Assembly (NCBI GenBank): GCA_025457805.1
Contig: JALOTR010000066.1
Location: 1-9,172, forward strand
DNA: 9,172 nt
Direction of reading: 5' to 3'
Source of the DNA: Akkermansiaceae bacterium
GTDB taxonomy: Bacteria; Verrucomicrobiota; Verrucomicrobiia; Verrucomicrobiales; Akkermansiaceae
In this document: positions 1 to 8,900 of the stretch, piece by piece
Layout of the letters: every line of letters starts with the position of its first letter
Numbering within the stretch: the stretch's first letter is position 1
Translations under genes and position numbers: made by a program
The notes under the pieces: model-generated
The model's input: the letters and a program-made list of their open reading frames with translations, nothing else
The model's database searches: none
Told to the model about the DNA's origin: nothing

Positions 1-166
1 TCCAAAAATATCAGCTTTGAGATACCCGTTGAGGGCAATGGGCGGGTCCAACGAAACCCAGGAAAAGTTTATCAGCAATTCGCACTCACTACCTTGAGAC
101 GCCGTGCCGGCGGTAAGCGCAGGCGTGAAACAACAGGGCAAGAGGATTGCATCCGGAAATCGCCCG

Positions 167-183
167 CCCCATTTGCGATGGGG
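167..183 (-). terminator. Possible transcription end hairpin after the large exported-protein gene
   Basis: A perfect 6-bp stem, CCCCAT paired with ATGGGG around a 5-base loop, lies about 20 bases past the stop at 203. A second small GC hairpin (CGCCG, 3-base loop, CGGCG) is at 100-112. Neither is followed by a run of T on the minus strand, so a classical intrinsic terminator is not shown. The rest of 1-202 has no gene with a plausible start or composition; one plus frame is open from the edge to 262 but the peptide looks like nothing known. Confidence 0.25.
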
Positions 184-202
184 GAAAGTTTCTCCGCGCG
201 GT

Positions 203-3200
203 TCAGTCTCCAGTCAACGGAGCGAGCGAGACGGCCAAACGGAAATAGGTGGCCGATTGGATGCTGAGCCCTGCTGCCGCTGCAGCGGGAATCAGCCCGT
301 GAAGTGTTACTTCCTCATTGCCGTTGCCGATCGAGTTGGTCATCGACGCTGGAGTGATGGGAACCCATTCATCGAGGTCATTGGACGCCTCAAGAGTATA
401 GCTCAAGTCCGGCAGATTCTCCGGGCGCGTGAACACGAATTCCATCTCCCCGCCTGGTGTTACAAGCAACTGCGGAAGGAGTGCCGCATCCTGGCTGCTT
501 TCGCTTCCGCCGAGCGCGTATTCAAGGAGGGTGGACAGGCCATCCCGATCCGCATCGGCCGCAGCGTTGAAGCTCGCAGCGGGTTGTTGAACAAGGAAGC
601 TGGCGAAGGATGGATCCGGGATGGAGGTGGTTCCGGTGTCTCTGAAGACGCCAATGGCGGAAATCTTCGGGTTGTTGGCAGAACCCTTCAGGAGGTCGAC
701 GTTGAGAATTCCGTCGTTCACCGCCACGTTTTGCACAGTGTGATCGAAGGCGCGAAATTGCCCTCCGCTGGCGGCAAAGATGTCGAGGTGCGGGGTGAAG
801 AGGTTGCTGCCTCCCTCAATGCGTGCATTGAAGGTCCGCGAACCCGCGGAACCGAAGTTGATTTCTGCGAAGCGAAGCAGGACCCGATAGTCGCCGTTGG
901 GAATCGGAATGGAGTAGCCGAAGCCAGCTGCATCCGCACTCCACCGCTCGGTCTGATAGATCACATCATCCGTCGTGTTGCTGATCGGACTGGCTGTGGA
1001 AAAGGTCGAACCCCGGTTGAAATAGGAAGCGGAGGTGCTATTGGCACCATTGGGTGCGGTGAGGGAAAAGGCTCCGAATCCGGCGGTGGCTGAACTCGCT
1101 TTTCCCCAGACGATGGTGAGACTGTTTGCTCCGCCGACCTTGTTAAAGGTGAATGCCACCCTTGCGACTGCGGTGTTTGCGGGGGTCCCGATGGCATCGT
1201 AATCCGTGGCAGCAGTTCCGACAGTCGCCCCATTGTATTGGACACTGTATTGAGTATCTGAATTCGGGGTATCACCAGTCCCCCAGAGAGTCAGGGTGAT
1301 GGGGGTTCCCGCCGGGATTTCGCCGAGACCGGCGATTGTGGCAGTAGATCCATTCGCAGCCGTTTCGAAAAGATATGCGTCCAGCAAGGGGACACCATCG
1401 ACAAAACCTCCGTTTGATGTCGCAAACAAGCCATTGGCTCCGGTATGGGTATAGGTCACACCGGTGATATTGGTTCCAGCAAGTGCGATTGGAGCAGCCG
1501 GGTTTGCGGTCGTGACGACATTGACGGAGGCAGAAGGATGGACACTCGGATCTCCGACCATGAAGTGGCCCGCATTGGCAGGGACAGTGGTGGCGTTGGG
1601 GGCGAAATCCACCAGCACACTCACCGGTGCGGGAATGCCCAAAGGCGTGTTATCTGCGATATAGAGATTCCCCGAGGAGTCCGTGAAGTTGGGACCGCCA
1701 GCGTTGAGACCGAAGACGAACTCGGGCGCAAGTGATGGCAGATTGAGAAAGACCGCCCGGGTCCCGATGGCGATGCCATCACCGGCGAGGTCCATGAGTC
1801 CGGCAAGATTCAAGGTATGGTAGTCTGCCTGACTGAGTCCACTCAAGGTGAGAATCACGCCACTCTGATCCGGCAAGGGGGCGACGGAAGTGATGGTGGC
1901 TCCTTTGTCTATCCCATAGTTTCCGATGCTTTCAAGACTACCCAAATCCATCGCCTGGTTGAAGTCGAGGCGGACGGTGTTTGGAGCTGTCATGGCGACG
2001 TTGGTGAGGCGCGGACGATCCGGGATGGAGGTGGCACCCACACCGCGGAAGTTAATCCAATTCAGGCGGAACAAGTCGCCAGTTCCAGGGGAACGAGTGA
2101 AAACAAAGTAGAGATCGGTCGATCCAATGGGCACATTTTGCAGGCTGCCCGCACTGAAATCGCGGTAGGAACCTCCGGTGCCAGTCACGGTGGCGGTGCC
2201 GATGAGACTTCCAGTCGGAGAACCGTTGCGGATCTCGATGTTTCCTCCCAAGCCTTGGGCGGATGCGCGGAATTGAATCGACTGGATTCCAGTCAGATTC
2301 AATCCATCGAAATGGATGAAGTCCCCATGGTCGATGCCGACGATGTCGAGCACCCCACCGACCGGATCCGTGGTGGAAGAGGTGGTGGTGCCGGATTGTC
2401 CATCGCGGGTTTGGGCTTGAGTGACTTTCGGCTGAAGAACGACCTTTGCGGATGCTTGAATGGACTCCACACCCGGAGCTCCTTGGTCGGTGTAAAAGGC
2501 ATCAAAGACATAACCAAGATCCTCATCAAAGCCATGCGCTGAATCGCGGGGAACCGTCACGGTTCCTGATGTGGCGTATATCTGGCTCTCATTGTGTTGA
2601 TGGTCATCGTGACCCAGCGAGGCTTCAAACAGAACGGACGACGCGGGAATCGAGCCGGCGGCGGTGGAACCATCTTCAACATCGCTGACCCATAGGGAGA
2701 AACTCACCTGATCACCCCAGTCAAAGAACGAGAAATTCGCCGGGAAGTCAAAACCGAGGAGCGGAGCATGGTTTCCCGCGTGGATGGTCAAGTTCGCTCT
2801 GGAAAACAACTGGTCTTCATCGGTGACGGTGAGCTGGACGCTGTAGGTTCCAGCAGTAGTGAAAGTGTAAGTCGGATTGGGCAGGGTGGAGTCGATCAAA
2901 CCGTCACCATTGAAATCCCAGGCATAGGACAGAACCTGGCCGTCCGGATCAAGTGTTCCCGCCGAGCTGAAGTTGACTGTTAGAGGAAGTCCGCCCGAGT
3001 TGACATCGCTCCCGGCCACCGCGGTGGGCGTCGCTGCCCCTTGGGTGTATTGGATTTTCACAAGCTTCGAGTTGGCGGAATTGGAGGAGCCGAACTCCGT
3101 GCCCCACTCGATGAGATACATTGCTCCATCCGGGCCAAACTTCATTTCCAACGGACGATCAAAGGTCAGGTGAGGAGCGAAGCGGGTGATCTCCAGAATC

Positions 3201-5182
3201 GACCCGTCCGGGCGGGTGCGAACATCGAAGATCCGGTTGCGTGACCACTCCATGATGAACACCGAGCGATCATGGTAGCGCGGGAAATTCTTGGCCGGGG
3301 AATGCGCATAGACCGCACCCGCCATCGCGCAGCGGCCGCCACCGGCTCCAAGCTCGGAAAACTGCGGCGGGGCATTGGTGCTGCCGTCTGCATACCAAAT
3401 CCATGCAGGGGTGGGGTCGGGCAGCAGATTGGGATTTCCTGCCTGTCCTCCGTTGTTCAGGAAAGTGGATGAGGCGAAATAGGCCGCTAGATCGACCCGC
3501 ATTGATGCCATGGTCCATGGATTGCCAGCACCATCCGTGTAGGCCTTGTTGTCCCCGAGAAAATAAGGCCAGCCGAACCAACCCGGGCCTTTCACCTGAT
3601 TGAACTCATCATGACCTCTGGCTCCCTCGAACGGATTCGTGGTGCTGGGATCGCGTCGGTCAGGTCCGACATCGCCGTAATAGACCCAGCCTGTATAAGG
3701 ATCCACACAAAGGCGGAAACAGTTCCGGGCACCTTTGGTATAGATTTCCGGGCGACCCGCTTGCGTTCCTGGCGGAAACAGATTTCCGCTCGGGATCGTG
3801 TAGTTCGGGTGGGCGGGCGGACCTGCGCCTACGTTCGGGCGAATCCTAACGATTCCACCGCGAAGGTCGTTGGAGTTCGGTGACCCCTTCCGACCGTCAT
3901 TGGCGATGCTTGTATCATTCCGAGGGCTGAACTGGCTGGCCCATGTGTTGTCACCCAATGACATCACGAGATTGCCGTCAGGGGTGAATGCAATGGAGCC
4001 GGCCTGGTGATGGCCGGCACTGCGGTTGGTGAAATACTCGAGGATCGAAACCTCGCTGGCGGGGTTGAGATCCCCGTTGCCATCAAGGGTAAACCGGGAG
4101 AGGCGGTTGTTGGGTCCTGATGCCGGAGACCATAGTATATATAGATTCCGGGAGGTTGTGAAATCAGGAGCAAGCGCGATGCCCAGCAATCCGTATTCAC
4201 CACCGCTGTGGGCGTTGAGGTTGCCGATGACGCGGGTGTTTCCCGCACCTTGGTCGTGAACTTTGACCGCCCCCTTCCGTTCCACCAGATAGACCTTGCC
4301 GGTGGAATCAATATCCATGTACATCGGGTTGCTCACGGTGTTGTCCAACACGACCTTTTCATAATTGGCTTCAATCGTGGCCCCGCTGTCGCCTTGCAGG
4401 AGGCCAGCCGCCCATTCGATCGCATTGACCATGAGTCCACGGAAAATCGGGTCCGAGTAGGTTGCATTGGCATGGCCAGGCCCGAGATAAGCGCTGCGAC
4501 CCCCATCGAATTCATGGCACCACATGATCGGATGATCGTTGCCGTGATTGGTTCCAGTGACGCCGGGGCGATCGGGCTCCTCAGGATTCGCCGAGACAAT
4601 GGCGGCATTGAGGTGCGCGAGAACATGCACGCGGCCACGGGGACTGGTGGTGAAGTTATACCATTCCTCGGAAACGGTCCATTCCACCACCCGCTGGTTG
4701 GTTGCGGGATTGATGACATCGGTGATAGGATGCACCTGATCGAGAAAATCCACTGTCCCAACCTGAACGGGCGGATGATTGGTGAACTCCGCACCGACAA
4801 GATCAATGTACCAAGGCCAAGAGTGCTCGGTATCGGAGGCGGCATGGATACCCACGTAGCCGCCTCCGTTTCGATACCATGCCTGAAACGCATCCTGCTC
4901 GCTTGGATTGAAGACATCACCCGTCGTATTCAGGAACAAAACGACGTCATGGGTGGCCAGTTGGCTGATGAACACGGCCGAGTCATTCGTCTGCGTCACC
5001 TCGAAGTGATGCTCGGCGGCAAGCTGATTGATCGCGGTGATCCCTGAAGGAATCGATCCATGCGCGAAACCGGCCGTCTTCGTAAAAACGAGCAATTTGA
5101 AGCCATGGGCCGAAAGCGTGGCGGGCGCAAGGATGAGCGCCAGCAACAGGACGATCCTAACAGCAGTCGATAACAGAGGCAT
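203..5182 (-). CDS. Secreted ThuA / PQQ-type sugar dehydrogenase / PKD / CBM6 / malectin multidomain protein
   Basis: This encodes a 1659-residue exported protein that probably binds and oxidises carbohydrate. I prefer the ATG at 5182 because a signal peptide follows at once (residues 1-25, cut after ATLSA); the frame stays open to a TTG at 5254, abutting the upstream stop. Neither start has a Shine-Dalgarno. Domains seen: ThuA-like 28-261 ([20 protein letters not shown]); glucose/sorbosone dehydrogenase propeller 274-713 ([14 protein letters not shown] with H391/H392, GARN with R486, [32 protein letters not shown]); PKD 718-803 (YAWDFNGDG); Ig-like 805-919; CBM6-like 923-1048; Ig-like 1056-1151; malectin-like in two parts, 1154-1179 and 1385-1514, around an insert; C-terminal domain 1521-1659 with D-x-D-x-D-G at 1543-1548. 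ThuA-dehydrogenase-PKD fusions are known in Verrucomicrobiota, Planctomycetota and Bacteroidota. No CxxCH haem motif is present, so the electron acceptor is unclear. The substrate is unknown. Confidence 0.9.
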   Translation of the reverse strand: MPLLSTAVRIVLLLALILAPATLSAHGFKLLVFTKTAGFAHGSIPSGITAINQLAAEHHFEVTQTNDSAVFISQLATHDVVLFLNTTGDVFNPSEQDAFQAWYRNGGGYVGIHAASDTEHSWPWYIDLVGAEFTNHPPVQVGTVDFLDQVHPITDVINPATNQRVVEWTVSEEWYNFTTSPRGRVHVLAHLNAAIVSANPEEPDRPGVTGTNHGNDHPIMWCHEFDGGRSAYLGPGHANATYSDPIFRGLMVNAIEWAAGLLQGDSGATIEANYEKVVLDNTVSNPMYMDIDSTGKVYLVERKGAVKVHDQGAGNTRVIGNLNAHSGGEYGLLGIALAPDFTTSRNLYILWSPASGPNNRLSRFTLDGNGDLNPASEVSILEYFTNRSAGHHQAGSIAFTPDGNLVMSLGDNTWASQFSPRNDTSIANDGRKGSPNSNDLRGGIVRIRPNVGAGPPAHPNYTIPSGNLFPPGTQAGRPEIYTKGARNCFRLCVDPYTGWVYYGDVGPDRRDPSTTNPFEGARGHDEFNQVKGPGWFGWPYFLGDNKAYTDGAGNPWTMASMRVDLAAYFASSTFLNNGGQAGNPNLLPDPTPAWIWYADGSTNAPPQFSELGAGGGRCAMAGAVYAHSPAKNFPRYHDRSVFIMEWSRNRIFDVRTRPDGSILEITRFAPHLTFDRPLEMKFGPDGAMYLIEWGTEFGSSNSANSKLVKIQYTQGAATPTAVAGSDVNSGGLPLTVNFSSAGTLDPDGQVLSYAWDFNGDGLIDSTLPNPTYTFTTAGTYSVQLTVTDEDQLFSRANLTIHAGNHAPLLGFDFPANFSFFDWGDQVSFSLWVSDVEDGSTAAGSIPASSVLFEASLGHDDHQHNESQIYATSGTVTVPRDSAHGFDEDLGYVFDAFYTDQGAPGVESIQASAKVVLQPKVTQAQTRDGQSGTTTSSTTDPVGGVLDIVGIDHGDFIHFDGLNLTGIQSIQFRASAQGLGGNIEIRNGSPTGSLIGTATVTGTGGSYRDFSAGSLQNVPIGSTDLYFVFTRSPGTGDLFRLNWINFRGVGATSIPDRPRLTNVAMTAPNTVRLDFNQAMDLGSLESIGNYGIDKGATITSVAPLPDQSGVILTLSGLSQADYHTLNLAGLMDLAGDGIAIGTRAVFLNLPSLAPEFVFGLNAGGPNFTDSSGNLYIADNTPLGIPAPVSVLVDFAPNATTVPANAGHFMVGDPSVHPSASVNVVTTANPAAPIALAGTNITGVTYTHTGANGLFATSNGGFVDGVPLLDAYLFETAANGSTATIAGLGEIPAGTPITLTLWGTGDTPNSDTQYSVQYNGATVGTAATDYDAIGTPANTAVARVAFTFNKVGGANSLTIVWGKASSATAGFGAFSLTAPNGANSTSASYFNRGSTFSTASPISNTTDDVIYQTERWSADAAGFGYSIPIPNGDYRVLLRFAEINFGSAGSRTFNARIEGGSNLFTPHLDIFAASGGQFRAFDHTVQNVAVNDGILNVDLLKGSANNPKISAIGVFRDTGTTSIPDPSFASFLVQQPAASFNAAADADRDGLSTLLEYALGGSESSQDAALLPQLLVTPGGEMEFVFTRPENLPDLSYTLEASNDLDEWVPITPASMTNSIGNGNEEVTLHGLIPAAAAAGLSIQSATYFRLAVSLAPLTGD
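613..630. repeat. 18-bp direct repeat, copy 1 (TTSIPD linker coding)
   Basis: The sequence GATCCGGGATGGAGGTGG occurs here and again at 2017-2034, identical over 18 bases and in the same orientation. Both copies lie inside the large exported-protein gene in the same reading phase and encode the linker T-S-I-P-D. This copy marks the boundary between the malectin-like part and the C-terminal domain. Confidence 0.85.
2017..2034. repeat. 18-bp direct repeat, copy 2 (ATSIPD linker coding)
   Basis: This is the second exact copy of GATCCGGGATGGAGGTGG, 1404 bases (468 codons) from the first. It encodes the T-S-I-P-D linker between the CBM6-like domain and the second Ig-like domain, so the two copies flank the Ig-like plus split malectin module. 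Confidence 0.85.
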
Positions 5183-5254
5183 AAGTGTGGAGGATTGGGT
5201 TTTAAAATGGGAAATTCCTGCACTTCCCGTCGGTCGCGGCTGTCGATTCCCCAA

Positions 5255-5953
5255 TCAAGGAGAGGTTTGACCGGGACTCGGCAGAGCGACATCCTGATAG
5301 GTGTTGATCCGGGGGCGGCCAGAAACTGGATCCACAAAAGCAAAGATGAGATACCGCATGCCGGGCAGGAAGCGCAGAGAACTTTCATTCGCAGTTCGCC
5401 AGGCTTCACCTTGTTGGAATTCGAAAATCACCGGAGCCATGTTGAAGGAATCCCGAGACTTGGGCATGGCGTAACCGTACATCCCTGCGGCATGAAGCAT
5501 GCCCTTGTGTTCCCCGATGATGAAACGGATGTCCTTATTGTAAAAGTTCGCCACAAATGCGCCGCCGTCCGGAAAATTCTTCGGATGATCATTGATGACG
5601 AGAACCCGCCACGCCGGCGAGGTGGTTGAAGCCCCCTCTTTTGATTGTGTCTTCACGAAGACCAGCAGGGCGGAATTGACTTCCGGAGGAATGACCGCGG
5701 TCGCGAATGGTTTGCGATCCGTGGAGGAGAGGAATGCAATGGAGTTTTCCACGGCGAAGCAGGTCACTCTGGCTGAGATCTGGTTATCGGAAACCGGACA
5801 GGTGATTTCAGCGCCCTTCCCGGAAGATGTGATGACCGATGAAGGTTCATCCTTTCCTCCAAAGCTCAAGAGTCGGCACTGGACTTGGCGACCTTCCTGA
5901 GCTCCAGCCAACGCCGGGAGGAACAGAATCAATAACAATAAGGAGCGCATCAT
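5255..5953 (-). CDS. Small secreted protein of unknown function between cassette protein A and the large exported protein
   Basis: I do not recognise a named family. From the ATG at 5953 the product is 232 residues and begins with a clear signal peptide (MMRSLLLLILFLPALAGA, cleavage before QEG). An in-frame GTG at 5980 would add nine residues; I prefer the ATG because it places the basic n-region right at the start, but neither has a Shine-Dalgarno. The mature part looks like beta-rich secreted protein, with three cysteines (26, 52, 65), a block IPPEVNSALLVFVK (88-101), WRVLVINDHPKNFPDGG (115-131) and a C-terminal LRFLPGMRYLIFAFVDPVSG (193-212). From memory of the phylum, small secreted proteins with a similar WRVLV...FP...G pattern and a final beta pair follow Verru_Chthon cassette protein A in other genomes; that is recollection, not a search. 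It lies about 36 bases after protein A and 72 before the next start, so it is likely in the same transcript. It could be periplasmic or cell-surface. Confidence 0.75.
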   Translation of the reverse strand: MMRSLLLLILFLPALAGAQEGRQVQCRLLSFGGKDEPSSVITSSGKGAEITCPVSDNQISARVTCFAVENSIAFLSSTDRKPFATAVIPPEVNSALLVFVKTQSKEGASTTSPAWRVLVINDHPKNFPDGGAFVANFYNKDIRFIIGEHKGMLHAAGMYGYAMPKSRDSFNMAPVIFEFQQGEAWRTANESSLRFLPGMRYLIFAFVDPVSGRPRINTYQDVALPSPGQTSP

Positions 5954-5989
5954 ATAATGGGAGAAACGGTTTGAAAGCACATGCTGAAT

Positions 5990-8900
5990 TCAAATTTCAG
6001 ATGAATTCATCCAGCGGAAATGGACCATCGCAAACCGACGTCCAAAGTTTTTATTGGCATCACTCGTCAATGCTGCGACAGGGACGTCCGCCTTGTCGAG
6101 CAAATCGATATAGTCGGGCACACGCTGCAAAACAGCCTCGCAGACCGCAGTTGCCGTGATTCTGTCATTGGCATCGCGAGCCTCGCCATACCCACGGATC
6201 GTAAAAGTGTCGGAGCGCGGGGTGGCGGCGTTGCCGAGAACATTGAGGAGGTCCGCTTGACTGAGGTATCCAGGTGCTCCCTGGAAACTGCTGCCAGTGC
6301 CGGCGTTTGTATTCAAATATTTGTAATCGGCCACCGTGGCTTCGGGGATCTCGAAGCCGGCGCCGAGAATGTTTCCGAAGATGTTGAAGCTCGCATCGTC
6401 GATGGCCTGTTGGAGGGCTCCGCGTTGGGCAGTCTCCCCGCTGCCGATGCGACGATTGACGAATTCCGACAGTGACAGGAAGGGGCCGCGCTGGCGGACC
6501 TGCTCGACGATTTCTTCGGCGAGGTCCTGTAGTTCGCTATCGGGGTATTCTCGCGCTCCGAGCCAATAGGTTTCCTCAAGGAGGTCGCTTTCCACCGGCA
6601 AGCGAAAACGGCTGATGCGCGATGAACCCGCGTTCGTCGCGGGGAGATTTGAGAACGCGGAGTTTTTGGCTCCCTTGTTGAGCTTGTTGGCGATGGCTTG
6701 TGAGTCGTGGATCGAGCCGAGCATCGCTTTCCAGGCAGCAACGGAGGTGGAGTTGATGTTGAAAGCGCCGTTCATCAACTGCCAGGACGCGATCTTGGTG
6801 TAGGCATCGCCTGCAGTGACTTCGCTTGCGAGAGTGGCTGCGGATTTCCCATCAGGGGCGTAGAGGGAGATCCGAGGGTCAACAAGGGCTTCACCTGCGA
6901 CAAACTCCGAGACGAGGCTTGCCGTCGTCTTGTTGGAGCCAAAGGGGCCGGTTTGATCGGAAAGTCCGGAAAAATAGAAGCGATCATAGAGGGCGAGGTT
7001 GAGGAGGAACGAGTGGTCCATGAGATCAGACCCGCTGCCATTCGTGATCGGTTTACCCGGATCCAACAGCGGGTGGGCCCATGAATTGCCGATCGGTTGT
7101 GCGAATCTCGGAAGATATCCCGAGGCTCCTCCCGGATTCGCTCCATTGAGGCTTGATAGCGTCTGAAGGGGCGCCAGTGGCACATCATACATGACTCCGA
7201 ACTTGAGACCGGTGTTGCCGGTCTGTCCGGTGATGAAGTTGCCACGCCCGGTGAGAGGATCGAACTGCAGAAGATTGTTGGTGCCGTTGTCTAGACGCTG
7301 GAGGACCAGTTCATGCGAGTGGTTCACTGGGTGTTCGCTGATGAATTTCTGCGAGGAGGCGCCAATGGATGCATGTGCGAAGCACCAGGGCTTGCTGGCA
7401 AGTTTGCCATCCTCACCATCCGGATTGAGCCCTCCCATGGTAACCTTGGCTTGAGCGCTGATCAGCGCGAAGGGTTTGGCGGTGGCGATGTCCTTGATGG
7501 AAGTAGTTGAGTGGGAGTGCATGGCCATCGTGTTGATGGTTCCGGATTTCGGATAAGTGATGGTCCCGTTGGGCTCGATGAGAGTGTCCTGCAATCCCGT
7601 CGGTTTTTCATAGTCCATCTCGATAACGCCGGAGGAGACTGACGTGCTTGTGCCAGGTGGCTTCGCAAAAATCTCGACGGTGAACTTGTTGTTGCTGAGT
7701 TCAGGCACGCTCAGAGGAGAGAATTTGAGTGAGAATTCATCCTGTGCCCGCGCTCCGATGCATCCGCCTCGGCTCATCGGGACTCCGTTCTCGACTTCAG
7801 TCGAGGAAACCCGCAATCCACGATAAGTAGGACAGAACCAATCCAGATCGAAGCCGATGCCGTCTCCGCGCCAACCGGGCAGACCATCAATGTTGAGGGT
7901 GCGGGTTGAATTGTTGTCCCAGTCCGAGAAGATCCTTTCGCCTCCATACTCGTCTGCCCAGGTTCTATTGGGTGGGATGTATGGGGAAAACAACATGACT
8001 TCCCCGGGGAGAAGCCGGAACGTCGATGAACCGATGAGAGGTGAGCTTGGTGTTCCCCGATTGGTCTTGAGTGTCATTCCGAAGCGCTTGCTGACTTTTC
8101 CCTCCTGCGCACTCTGCTGGAACATGGTGTCAAGAGGCGCAGGGCCATTGGTTTGTGCCTGGCCGTTTCGGAATACCTGGAGGGCAAAGGGAACATTGCC
8201 GAATACGACCTTCAGTTCATTGAACTCCAACGCGACATTGTAGGGGTTGTGCAATGTGACCACCGGAGTGTAGAGAAGATGTAGCAGATAGTCGTAAGAG
8301 GTCCCGGCAAAATTGGCACCCCAAGGATTGTGAAGCTGCGCTGCGATCTCCTGTGCCTTGGTGCCAGGAGGCTTTGGAGTCATATCACCGGCAATCCCCG
8401 GACCCGGCTTCGGATATCTATAGATATCGCGAGTGAGCAAGCTGAAGAGGACCTGGACCTTTGCAATGGTAGGCATCAGGACAACTCCCGGTGGGGGCGC
8501 TAGAACGACCGAGCCGGGCACCCCCGAGTTCGGATTCGAGTTCTGCGTCGCCTTCCAACCCGAGGGCCCCTGCGCTTTGAGAACCGGGATTCCTCCCGGC
8601 GAGGTAAGCCGGGCGCTATCCTTGTAAATTCTGGCAAATTCTTGCAAGGACTCCCATCGTGGATCGGAGGGAGCGGTAACACCAAGAAGGGATTCATAAA
8701 TGCCCTTTTTCGCGTAGTTCGGAGGCAACGAACTGGAATTGGTGAGAAGGCTGAAATCCTCCTTCAGGCCACCGGTTGCGGTATTCGTGAAGATTCCAGT
8801 TGATAGGGAAGTCACGTCGTGGGTGAGGGATTTCAGCCGGGATTGGGTTCCTGCTGCCAATGTCTCGGAGGCCAATTGCATATTGAGACTGGTGATGCCT

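Noticed and set aside
1..202. Plus frame open from the window edge to 262 as the end of a convergent gene
   Set aside because: The peptide is Arg-rich, resembles no protein I know, and runs antisense into the end of the large gene.
104..1093. Long open frame on the plus strand, 329 codons, with further plus-strand frames at 4208-5047 and 1817-2542
   Set aside because: They lie antisense within the large exported-protein gene, whose domains are continuous there; the peptides have no recognisable domain and are explained by GC-rich codon use.
5209..5228. Hairpin GGGAA/TTCCC between the small secreted protein and the large gene, followed by ATTTT, as a terminator
   Set aside because: The stem is only 5 bp with a 10-base loop; too weak to claim, and it would break an otherwise compact gene run.
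5183..5254. TTG start at 5254 for the large exported protein
   Set aside because: It adds 24 residues without pattern in front of a clean signal peptide beginning at the ATG at 5182; TTG starts are rare.
5984..6000. CTGAA/TTCAG hairpin over the stop codon of protein A
   Set aside because: Short AT-rich stem with no T-run; expected by chance.
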